A stretch of 64,000 nucleotides of DNA, from positions 124,001-188,000 of the forward strand of contig JAEPRB010000033.1 of the NCBI GenBank assembly GCA_016758965.1, written 5' to 3'. A program made the translations under genes and the position numbers. Under the pieces are notes generated by a model, which was given only the letters and a program-made list of their open reading frames with translations, was not told where the DNA came from and ran no database searches. Positions within the stretch are counted from its first letter, which is position 1, and each line of letters opens with the position of its first letter. The stretch is from Circinella minor. Taxonomy: Eukaryota > Mucoromycota > Mucoromycetes > Mucorales > Lichtheimiaceae. Below, piece after piece: positions 13,475-24,249 of the stretch.

Positions 13475-14175
13475 ATGGTTACCACAAGATACATTTTGAT
13501 TATTGCCATTGTACTATGCGCTTTTACTCTTATGGCTGAATCATACCCAAGGTTGCAAAAACGTGGAAAAAAGAAGCCCAAAAAGAACAATAATAGCGAT
13601 TCAAATATAGCTGGTATTATTGTTGCTGATGTTACCGATGCAGTGAATAACGTGGTCTCTGGTTTTTTTGATGGATGGGCTACTTTTTTTCATCCAGCCA
13701 CTGAAGGGGGGAAATATGGTGCTTGTTACGGCTATGAAGAATCTGATCATAGCAATATTGTTGCTTTGGTAAGTTACTAATAAGCCAATTTTTTTTTTTT
13801 TTTTTGCACTTTTGAAAACTAAATTCAACCATATACATTTTTATATATAATCTAGAGCTCGGATTTGTATGGTGATACAAGTAAAAACAGTCGTTGGTGT
13901 GGAAGGACCGTTTATATCGAAACTGAAGACGGTAGGAGTACCACTGCAAACATTACCGACGCATGTCCAACATGTAAAGGAAGTATGTATATTTGTTTTT
14001 AGTCAACTACTCATATTATTGGTGATACTAAAAATTTGACGGTCATGTTTCAATAGGATCATTAGATTTGACACCAGCAGTATTTAATCGTATTGCGAAT
14101 CCAAAGGATGGTATTGTTCGTATCAGATGGTGTACTTGTGGAACTAAAGGTTGCGATGCTGATGCATGTAAATAA
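13475..14175 (+). CDS. Secreted double-psi beta-barrel protein with short Lys-rich pro-segment
   Basis: Paralogue of the gene at 6977, 179 residues from exons 13475-13768, 13856-13982 and 14057-14175. A hydrophobic signal peptide (about residues 1-23) is followed by LQKR, a likely Kex2 site, and a basic stretch (GKKKPKKNNN). The barrel domain follows: WATFFHPATEGGKYGACYG, SNIVAL, RWCGRTVYI, ITDACPTC, LDLTPAVFNRI and RIRWCTC. The intron after NIVAL sits at the same place and phase as the intron after QIVAL in the upstream paralogue, which shows common descent. An extra C-terminal Cys-rich tail (WCTCGTKGCDADACK) is absent from the paralogue. Secretion is well supported; wall binding is inferred. 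Confidence 0.85.
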
Positions 14176-14999
14176 ATCGTATCATACAACAAAGCGTATT
14201 TACAACAAAACAATAAGAATGGCCAGCCATCTTTCTTATCTTTTTATTTTTATCCTTTCTTCTTTATCATTTGTTTTTTTTTTGTTGTTGTATGATTAAA
14301 ACAGCCTTTTTTTCTTTTCTTTTTCCGATCTTATTTATTTCTTTTCATACAGACAGATACACATTGCAACAGTTTCTTTTTTACTATTTCATTTTCTTCT
14401 CTTCTATTTTTCTATCCTTCACAACCCTTCCTGGTTAATATCTTTTTTGTTTTGTAAGCATTTTGCTAGAGTCAAAAAAAAAAAAAGTCTTTTCTTTATT
14501 TTCAGAAGTAAAAAATATCAAAAACTCAAATAGCTACTATTTATTACAGAACAAGTTCAAAGAATATCATTTTTTGATTGATACTTCTTATTATGCAGAG
14601 AAAAGGATGTTCTTTCTTTTTGTTTCTCAAGAAACTAATATTTCACATTTTTTGATTAATAATAATAATAATAGTGAAGAATGGAGAAAAAAAAAGTTTG
14701 AGGTATCATATTTTTCTTTTTTTGGTTCTGTTTTTGTTTTGGTAAAATAAAATCAGGGAATGATAAAGGTTATTTTGCTTTTTTTTAATAAGAGTGGAAT
14801 CGAAGTATATGTATAAATGTCGAGTGAGTGGATGAGTGAGCCAATGTATGTATGTTTGTATGTAGTTAGGTATGTATATAAGGAGAAAGAAAAAGAAAAA
14901 AAAGAAAAATTGATGATATATATTATATGATAAAAATAATAATGAGGAAGCAAATACACAAAATAAAATGGATCGAAAAAAAAAATAATGTGACCTCCG
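14176..14999. other. Convergent 3' spacer
   Basis: Lies between the ends of the barrel-protein gene (plus) and the ERT1-like gene (minus). It is T-rich with poly-A runs; no gene is seen. Confidence 0.6.
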
Positions 15000-17523
15000 T
15001 CAACTCAATAAAGGTAAAAACTATAGAATAATAACAACGATTAGTTTATATAAAGAGGAAACGTCAATGGTTTAACAAAATGAAAACAGAAAGAAAAGAC
15101 TCACGTTTCCTACAATGACGCTTGGAAGATCGAATATATCTCTTTTGATGGTGAAACAAAATGTACAAGGAACTGCTTTATGAGAAGGTGTTCTTAATAT
15201 ACAAGAAAATGTACATGCCTTATCGGTATTGTCGAATGCATGAGTTGCAAACTTTTCCCAATATTCCACTGCTGATCCATTATCCATCAACTATTTATTA
15301 TATATCGACAATATCCAAAAGAAGAAAAGGATTAAAGTTTAGTATCAATTTACCTCCCTGCCTTTTCCCTTTCTCTATCCCTTACACACATATATACATA
15401 TATATAAAAATACATGATTTCTTTCTCTTTTTTTTCTTTCCTTTCCTTTCTTATTCTTTTTTCCTTTTTTTTTTTTTTATTTATTTACCTCATAAATGTA
15501 TGTTTTTTTGCTCAACAAAAGGTCTCTTTGCCACTGAGTTAATAATGAAAACTCTTTTCCAACCAAACAAATTTCACCAGTGCGTCGCCACACAACCGTC
15601 GGCGTTCCTGAAAAACTGATTAATTTCTCATACTCCTATATAATCCGTAAATAAAATTAAAAAATTTGGTTCCGTTCAAGTCCTCTTTGAAAATAATAAA
15701 AAAAATAATAATGTTAATGAATTTTACCAGTAATGTACGTTGTAAACATTTTTCCATAAATACAAGATCCTCTTCTGTTAAATTCATAATAAGTGCTAAA
15801 AATGAAGGACGAAATAATGCTAGTGCCCGACTAATTCTCATTAAATCTTCACGACCCATTCTGAAAATAATAAATTAGCATGTGAGATCATACTATTTCT
15901 TCGAAAATAATAATCATAATAACACTAAATTGCATAATCCCCTTTTTTTTCAACTTACTTCTCCCGTACATATTGAATCAAGTAATGGAATCCTTCTGCA
16001 TAATTAAATGGTCTTCGAACACCATTATAAACCGCTTCTGGTGTTTTATCATAATTACTATATTTTCTCTTGTTATTATTGGGTTGACTTCCTGCAGATG
16101 ATACACTATCTCGCTTCATGACAGTCGGTATAGGTGATGATTTATTGTCGGGTGGTGTCATGCTGTTATTATTATTATTATTATTACTATTACTGTTATT
16201 GCTATTCTTGTTATTATTATTATTGTTGCTATGTTGAAGACGGAATTGATGATGATTATTATTGCTGTTATGGTTATTGTTGTTATGGTTATTGTTACTA
16301 TGGTTCCGTGAAGAAACCATAGGTAACAGTGTATTATATTGTGCGGTTGCTGCTGGGGATGTAGATACTTGTTGAGGTGCATAAGGAAAAGATGCAGATG
16401 TCGTGGTTTGTTGTTGTGCTGTGGTATTTGCGGTATTCATCATGGTTGTTGTGCTATTTGGAATAATAGAATTAGTCGTTGATGTAGAACTCGTCGGTAA
16501 ATCCGTTAATGGGTTTTGTAACATATTTCCTATAACTCCATACTCTAAACCAGCTGTTTCTGATCCAAAACCTAATTCGGCCAGAGAGAAATTAAGTAGT
16601 TGAGCCGTGTCAATGAATTGATCTATATATTATTATTATTGTTTGTTTCCACCCCATTGTTTCAAAGGTTAAAATGTGTAAGTGTTTAGTTAGTAACTAT
16701 TTATTTACATTTTTACTCCTTCCTTTCCCTCTCCCCCCCTAAACTAAAATATAGACTTTTTCCTCGGTTCATTTGAAAACACAATTTTTTATTTAGTCTT
16801 CCACGCCCTTTCCCTTTTTCTTTTCAAAATGAAATGTGCTTATTTTTTTTTTTTTACCCATAGGTGCAGACATGGAATCTAGGAACGAATTTGCTTGTGG
16901 AAAAGTTGCTAAAAGAACATTGAAATAGTAAATATTTTTAGTAAAAAACTTTTTTTTTTCACATTTCGACAATTATGAAATATTTACTTGGTACTTCTTC
17001 TTGCTGTTGATGCTTTATCTTTTTCCGCACCGCGTCCGAACAAGTTGCTGTTAATCCTCTTTTAAAACAACTTTGACAAGGTCGAGCTAATATTCGTTAA
17101 TCAATTACTATAATTAATATATGTTTTTCTTTTTTTTTTTTCAATTATGAAAGATGTATATTGTGAATATTTACAGCCGTCGCAATTAAGTTGAGCCTAA
17201 TAATAGAGTGGATTTAGAGTGGAGGAGACAAAAGAAGAAACGAATATTATTATTTTTTTTTGTTCCCGCTTGGTATAAGTTGTTTCTCGCTTTTCTCTTT
17301 CCCATGGTTTTTCCTCCCCCACCCTTCAACCCCCAAACCACCAAGAATATTCTTTTTATTTTTTTCCCCCACACAAAATATGGACAGTAATTATTATTAT
17401 TATTACTTTTAAACAATGAGCACATGGTAAAGTTGTATTATTTTTTCTTCGATTGGAATCAGAATCAAAGGTATCATATGAAAAATAATTCGAAGTATCA
17501 TTCATGTTTGAAGTTAAATTCAT
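15000..17523 (-). CDS. ERT1: ERT1/AcuK-type Zn2Cys6 transcription factor with PAS-like C-terminus
   Basis: Predicted nuclear activator of gluconeogenesis, 479 residues. Nine exons: 17407-17523, 17175-17196, 16988-17086, 16858-16908, 15959-16622, 15728-15860, 15489-15635, 15105-15290 and 15000-15020; all phases agree. The Zn2Cys6 cluster spans three exons: CAHCLK, then AQLNCDG, then SRPCQSCFKRGLTATC (spacing C-x2-C-x6-C-x5-C-x2-C-x8-C), followed by basic VRKKIKH. A middle Asn/Ser/Thr-rich region follows LEYGVIGNMLQNPL. The C-terminal half carries the family blocks FRPSFLALIMNLTEEDL, EKLISFSGTPTVVWRRTGEI and LPSVIVGN-FLPLL, matching the PAS-like region of ERT1/RDS2/AcuK proteins. Start chosen at 17523, as the upstream extension is hydrophobic low complexity. 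Assignment to ERT1 rather than a sister paralogue is by family. Confidence 0.9.
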
Positions 17524-18088
17524 TCGCCTCTTTTTTTTTTTAACAAAAATAAAATAAAATAAAATAAAAGGGAAAAGAAAAGTAAAGTATGTGTGTGAGA
17601 GAGAAAGAGAAAGAGAGAAACAAGCAAAAAGAAGAGAAAAGAAGAGAATAAAAAAAGGTAAATTGATCCAAATGATTGGTTTTTGCTTATGTATATTAAG
17701 GTGCGAACTCTGTGAAACACATGACTTTTTATGAGAGGAAATGGATGGATCCATCATCCTAAATCATATTATTATGTGAAAAAAAAAAAGGGCTCGTAAA
17801 TTTACTTAGCAAACTCCAACAAAAAAAAAAAAAAAATACGTGTGTGTAACTTTTATTCTTGATTTGGATATAGAAAGGACGATCTATTTAACCGGCCCAG
17901 TGAAATCTATTTAAAAAGCCACATACATTAATAGAGAGATAATCGAATAAACTAATCCCAGTTATATAATACAGGCGGAATAATATTTTTTTGAAGGTTC
18001 AAGTTAAGAAACCATTTCAACTTTATAACTTAGCAACTCTTTTTTTCCCTCTATTCTTTTTTTTTCTCTCTCTCTCTCTATATATAGA
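17524..18088. promoter_or_regulatory. Divergent promoter between ERT1-like and HIS1 genes
   Basis: A 565-base head-to-head spacer. It contains pyrimidine tracts, a CT run and TATATATAG just upstream of the HIS1 start. No clear Gcn4-type TGACTCA site was noticed. Confidence 0.5.
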
Positions 18089-19139
18089 ATGGACTTTGTC
18101 AAAGATCTCGACAATCGATTACTCTTCGCTGTACCAAAAAAGGGACGTCTTTATGAAGAAGTATTGAAACTTTTGAACGGTTCCGATATTCATTTTAACC
18201 GTAAATCGCGTCAAGACATTGCTCTTTCCACCAATTTACCCATCGCTCTCATTTTCTTACCCGCTGCTGATATTCCTAAATATGTTGCCGAAGGAAACGT
18301 GGATATGGGTATCACTGGTCAAGATATGGTCATGGAAAACGAAGTTCAAGATAAAATATCTGAAGTTTTAGAATTGGATTTTGGCAAGTGTCGTCTTTGC
18401 GTTCAAACACCTATCAACGGAAAAGATCAAACATTGGAATCTTTGGTTGGAAAGCGTGTTGTCACAAGTTTTGTAAGTTATGCTAGAAAGGTTTTTGAAC
18501 CTTTGGATAAGGCTGCTGGTAAAAAGACAAGTATTACTTATGTATCTGGTTCAGTCGAAGCTGCTTGTGCTTTGGGTCTTGCAGATGGTATCAGTAAGTA
18601 TGACTCATTTTTTTTTTTAGCGATTGGGATTAAGTGATGAATAGTAAAGGAATTGATGAGTAATATACACAAAAAATAGTGTGTGTATATTTAAATGACA
18701 ACAATATTCACAAAAAAAACTTGTATTTATAATTTTGATTATTATAATAGTCGATTTAGTTGAATCGGGTGAAACGATGCGTGCAGCTGGTCTTCATGAC
18801 GTCCACACACTCATGACAACTCAATCCGTTTTAGTTGCCAATCAAAAGTCATCACACACCGATCTTATCAAAAAAATCACATCCCGCATTCGTGGTGTCA
18901 TTGCTGCACGTAAATACGTTTTGTGTAGCTACAATATCCTTCGTGAAAACATTCAAAAGGGTACTGCTATTACTCCTGGTCGTCAAGGTGCTACTGTTTC
19001 ATCATTGGAATCCCATAATGGTTGGGTTGCAGTTTCTGCTATGATTGAATCTAAGCAAAAGGGTGAAATTATGGACAAATTGACAGAAGTAGGTGCTACT
19101 GATATCCTAGTCACGACTTTCAGTAGTTGCCGTGTCTAA
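18089..19139 (+). CDS. HIS1: ATP phosphoribosyltransferase (histidine biosynthesis, first step)
   Basis: Catalyses ATP plus PRPP to phosphoribosyl-ATP, the committed and feedback-regulated step of histidine synthesis. Two exons, 18089-18593 and 18751-19139, give 297 residues, the same length as the yeast enzyme. Signatures include AVPKKGRLYEEVLKLL at the N-terminus, DMGITGQDM, and the PRPP-binding segment around YVSGSVEAACALGLADGI, then DLVESGETMRAAGL after the intron. The C-terminal allosteric (HisG C-terminal) domain holds TPGRQGATVSSL, MIESKQKGEIMDKL and GATDILVTTFSSCRV. This is a long-form HisG with the regulatory domain. The start is the first Met and aligns with the family start. Cytosolic. 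Polyadenylation-like AATAAA follows near 19217. Confidence 0.97.
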
Positions 19140-20012
19140 TATATATAATGTTATATATTTTATAAAAATTTTGTATTAATGTATATCTAAAAAAATCAAA
19201 AAATTAGAAAACATGTTCTAATAAAATTATTAATAGTTATTCATGTCTTTTTTTTTCCTGCTCTTTCCTTATACGTTGGTTTAATGCATTTTTTTTTATT
19301 TTAATCATCGCGACACACTGTTTTATGTGTAACCTATCATTTTATTTGCCTAGATCACGAGCTCAAGAAGTACGAAAATTTTCTAAAGGGGAAAAATCTA
19401 GTCCATGATTGGACACTGCGTATTATATTCGCTCAACATTCGACCTGTAAACTTTTGAACTAAAAATTGATAATGTTCATGTTGTCGAGGCTATTTCATT
19501 GACAAACCATATATAATTTTCTGGCTTATTTTTTGCTTTTCTATAATTATTATTCATATAATTTATTACAGGTACCTTTCCTGCTTTTTTCTAGGAACAA
19601 AGAATATTTTCTGCTATTGTGGACACTTAGCTTTTTTTTTTAAGAAAAAAAAAATTCTCTCCTTCAATCATACACATAAACAGATACAATAATACATCTC
19701 TAATAGGCTATTGACAATATAAATGAGCCATGATTAAGTTGCTTTTGTATCAAACCAATGTGGCAAACACATTTGGAAAAAAGTAGTGTATAATTATGAG
19801 GTAACATTATAACAATCCGATATGATATAAATTTTTCATTCAATCTTTCTTCAACAACCATATCTGCTGATACATCGAATGTAAAAATACAATGGAATGT
19901 CATCATACAGAAAGGAGATTTATACCGCTGGCGCCCTAACAAAAGTCAAAAAGTCCAGAATCATCTATTTATTTACCATCATGTGGTTTTCCTTGGTTTG
20001 ATCTCTGTATAA
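19140..20012. other. 3' spacer downstream of HIS1
   Basis: Convergent with the F-box relic. A/T-rich; no gene is seen apart from short spurious open frames. Confidence 0.55.
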
Positions 20013-22011
20013 TCAACTTATTGTTGGTGGAGGGAGATATATAACAATTTGTGTAAGACAAGGTAAATCGTCGGGAGTGCCATCAAGCGCTTCACATAGC
20101 GACTTCAAATGGTGAAAATTCCGAAGCGTTAATTCTTGAATCGATCCACTTGTTTGTACAAATGACTTGAAAAGACTGTAGACCTTTTTCTTGTGATATC
20201 ATCTTCTTGTTGCTCTGATTATGGGTCTGGTATATCGAACGCAGTTTCTTTAAAGCAGGCATGTGAATACACATAGAAGCGAGCTATTCATATGTAGCTC
20301 CAGGTATGTTTTTAAGTTGTACAGCTTCAATGTTTGGTAATAAAAAGATCGGTCTCTCGCCTTCTTTGTTTGTCAATGCTGACGGCGTTGACGGTGATGA
20401 AAATGCTGTCGATGACAAAACATGCCCTCGTGGTACTTTAGGACTTATATTTAAATTTTGAAAGTTTAATTCCTCTAATAATAGACATTGGGATAAAATA
20501 TTTGAATCTTGAATAGGCGGGGTCAACCGTATATCGTAAAACTCGAGCTTTTCCAAAATGTGAAGCATTGTGGAAAGTGTTTCTGATAAAAATGAAAACC
20601 CTTGAAGTGTTAATATCTTGAGATGAAGTAAAATATCCAAAGATGCAAATAAACTTGCATGCTTTAAATCAATAATATAACCATCTCTTCTCGACCACAT
20701 AAGTAGGATACTAATTGTTGGACATTGGCTAATCATACTATTGGATTAATTTTAATGCTGTCGCACATCAAAGTTGTCAGCTGAGGCATACACAAAGATG
20801 AAAATAAAAATGACCAATCACTGCGATCACAGGAACAGTCGTATGACATGAAGTAGTAAGATGTTGTAGTGCTTTTTGATGTTTCTCAAGTAAAAGCAGT
20901 ATGTTTTTTGTTGTCCTCACAAACAGATAGATGATAAATTCTTTTTTATTCTTGAATTTTTCTTTATGTCGTCGTCTTCATCATCGTTGGTGCTTCTACT
21001 AATACGTCTTTCAATTAATTCTCCATCCGGATCATTATAACTGCCATTATCCATATAATAGACCAAGTTTGAGCACCATTGAATTAAATCATTAAGTTTT
21101 ACCCAAGAACAATCTGTTAACCTAAGATATTTATCAAGGGTTAGTGGATCAATTTTTTTCTCTTGGGTACCAAGAAAATATTGGATATTTGGACATCTTT
21201 GTAGAATAGATGCTACGTGCTTCTGGTCAACCTCCAAAACGGTATCAATATGCAAGTATATTACGTAGTTTATCAAATTTTACGTCGTCGTGGTGTATAT
21301 TTGTTGATGGTGTTGTTTTTACATATACTGGTATCCCTTGTTCTCCAACTTTAGGACTTGACTTTTTCCAATAATTCATAAAGGACTAGCAGGCAAGATG
21401 TGTTAAATGTGAAACATGCTTGTAGTATAGATTCCAAACCAATACTGTGTGTATGATTTTTTTATTGTCAATTGTTGAGCTAATCGAAGTGATCCCAGTT
21501 GTTGTAATAAATGTCTCACTATCTGGTGTCGTACAAATTAATGAACACTATTATATCAACATTATATATCAATAACAGTTAGTAGTTTATAAGTGATAAT
21601 ATCTTATATATATATCACCTTACCAATTGGCTCAAGTTTACTGCAACCTAATTCAAAAAATTTCTGCGTTGTATCAAACGTGACATATTTGACATGATCA
21701 CCAACGCATTGTTCCTAGTATTTCTTAATATTATCGCTATCTAGCTCCTGTAAACATTCGAATTCTTCTTCAAATCTTTAAACTTTCCAATTTTTTTTTT
21801 AAAAAAAATACTAAGGTATACAATTGTTCCAGGTACAAGAAACATCCATACAACTCAAACAATCTTTTTGATCAAGGTATACGTACGAGAAGACCATTGA
21901 AATAATCTCAATTGGAAGAATTGAGATAAATTCAGCGTGATATTTTATGGTTCTTGATGACGATGGAAATTCGTCATAAGAATTTTAATTGTTGTTCATA
22001 TTTTTTGTCAT
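20013..22011 (-). pseudogene. Decayed F-box/leucine-rich-repeat protein gene
   Basis: Reads on the minus strand from an ATG at 22011 (MTKNMNNN) that meets a TAA at codon 9 (21985-21987). The same frame continues with SYDEFPSSSRTIKYHAEF and an F-box core, ISILPIEIISMVFSYVYLDQ then CLSCMDVSCTWNNCIP, before another stop near 21810. Further stops interrupt EFECLQELDSDNIKKY and later blocks. LRR-like segments follow: ASILQRCPNIQYFLGT, WCSNLVYYMDN (20917-21276), LDILLHLKILTLQGF and LLLEELNFQNLNI (20284-20736). The end is NFHHLKSLCEALDGTPDDLP to a TGA at 20013. An intact gene would encode an SCF substrate adaptor. The repeated stops argue for a pseudogene; an unusual intron pattern is the alternative. 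Confidence 0.65.
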
Positions 22012-22899
22012 TTTGAAGAAAAAAGAGATGTGCATGAAAAAGGGATGTTTGGGGGTTACAGACTTTTCCAAAATAAGTGTTACAAATCCAAAACCAGGAA
22101 TTTTATTAAAACCAAAGAGTGGGTAATCAATCCCTTTTTTAGGCATTTATAACCGGAATTTTGAAAAGTACCTTTAGTTCGTCTGCATCAAACTTAATAT
22201 ATTTTATTTGCGTTTCGCAAATCGCAATGATTGGTGAAAAAAAAAACTCACATGATAGAGAGAGAAAATGAGTTAAACTAGATTTGATTCATCCCTTTTG
22301 CTTTTTCTAATGTTATTATATGTAGTATTACTTCATATTAAATAAATTGTTCGCACTGACATAACACATAATAAATATTAACTAACATAGCGTAATATCA
22401 ACCAATGAAACATTCTGAATAATTATATACAATAGTGTTAGACTCTATTGTTAGCTTCGGCATAAATATCTATATTTTACTTTCTGATTGTTTGTTTTTT
22501 TTTTATTTTTTTTTATTTTTTTGCTCCAGAACAATTGTGTTTCTATGGCGTTCTGATAAGAAACTCCCTTATCGTATGATCAAGTCTTTACTGATAAAAC
22601 ATTCTTCACCATTTAGACTCATTTTGACGCAATCGCCTGCTCTTTTTCTCCCATACTTTTTTATTTCTTTTTAAATAAAATTATTTTTCCTCATATTTTA
22701 TGAGCCTTAAGCAAACCCATTGTTTTATTTTGTTTACGTAAAAAAAACCTCCATTTTACTTATAATATATAAAAAAAGATGTTATATATGATATCATAAA
22801 AAAATAAGACTTTTGTATCCCAAGTCAAATATTCATCAAAGTGGATATCTCTTTTTGTGATCTCTTATTATTTTAACAATGTACCTCATTAACTAAAAA
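22012..22899. other. Spacer between two decayed genes
   Basis: A/T-rich. An open frame at 22435-22674 is mostly hydrophobic low complexity and is not convincing as a gene. Confidence 0.5.
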
Positions 22900-24249
22900 A
22901 TGCACACGACGATTGGAAATGTTCACTTTGAAAGCAAGAACAATACGCAACGGCATAATGTTGTTGTTTCACCAGAGAGACTTGCTATGGCATATAAGCA
23001 ACTTACTTCACGAATTTATATCTGGTAAAGAAATGTGAAACGAATTATAAAGCTTTTGAAACGCCATGTGATAGAACTTTATCAACAACTACAACAGCAG
23101 CAACAGCTTGAAATAGAAACGAAGTCAACAATTGCAACAAGTTTTATGCCAAGTCCAAAGAGACATTGTTATCGTCACAAATTCTAGCAGCTACAGTAGA
23201 GACTCCCGGTTTTTTCAAGGCGACACGTTTTTTTTTTTAGAAAAAAAAGTAGTTGCGGAAGGCGAGGGTTTCAAATTGGTGGCAGATGAATCTTCTACCT
23301 TTGTAGTTTGCAACTGCTCTAAGCATATATCCTTTCCAAGGCATTTTTGAATAATATTTTAAAGAGAGTCAACAATGTGGTCTCATTTTATGGTATGTCA
23401 GGTAGAGATATATCCCTTAGCAGTTACTCCATGGTATTGGTGGATGGTTATCGTTTGGAGTATGAATTTATTACCACAGGGTCCTTTGCTAGAAAAGTAT
23501 ATGACTTGGTAAATTCTAAGGAAATTAACTGGGAGTGAAAAAATCACGGATCTACTGTATTGTTGCTATTATTTGCTCATTTGCACAACCTCCGCGTATA
23601 TTATTTTTCGACAAGAAAACATTTGCATATCATCAACCCTTCAGATACTACGACAGTTGCAATATTGCATCATGTTGATTTGTACCTTGGTTCGAAGACA
23701 AAATGGTTCGACTTGAAAAATGGATCAAGTTACAAAGTAAGTTATACTTTAGATGATGATAGTTGTATACATGTATAATTGTGGCAAATTAGGTACTAAC
23801 AATTTATTCAACAGCCACCAAAACCATTGAAACGTTTACCAGGAGCTGCTGCACGATCACCACCATTATTAGCATTAAAAAATATACTGAACAGGCAACT
23901 CATATGACAAACAAAACTAACCTCAGTCGAAATAACATTGTCAGCGCTTGATGATATACAATCGAATATTCTATGTGTCCATCCTCAGTTAAAGGTATCA
24001 GTAAACAGGTTTGCGGATCTTATGAAGGATTACAAGAATTATAATCGAGTTGCCCTTTTCAGTAAAAACTATTTAACACTTTTACAATTGCTAATTAGTA
24101 TAAATAGCCACCACAAAATTCTTTTTTTTTCAGCTCTATTTTTATTTTCTAGTCTTTTAATAAATTATATTGCTTTTATATTGATTTTCTTTTCGAAATT
24201 TTTATCAAGACTTCTTTCTTTTTGTGGATTTATATGTTACAATTCATGA
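22900..24249 (+). pseudogene. Unidentified decayed coding region
   Basis: A run of coding-like fragments on the plus strand broken by stops and one frame change. It starts with an ATG at 22900 (MHTTIGNVHFESKNNTQ to SRIYIW, then TAA). A Gln-rich helix-like piece follows (VIELYQQLQQQQQLEIE). A segment at 23132-23350 includes EGEGFKLVADESSTFVVCNC. Three same-frame pieces at 23347-23538, 23560-23778 and 23938-24249 follow, e.g. VNNVVSFYGMSGRDISLSSY and TLSALDDIQSNILCVHPQLK. No family is recognised. Codon-like composition differs from the surrounding spacer. It may instead be an intron-rich live gene whose junctions are not identified, so the call is weak. Confidence 0.35.

Noticed and set aside
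17524..17757. N-terminal extension of the ERT1-like protein to an upstream Met
   Set aside because: The extension is hydrophobic low complexity encoded by CT/A-rich promoter DNA; the internal Met at 17523 gives a plausible start.
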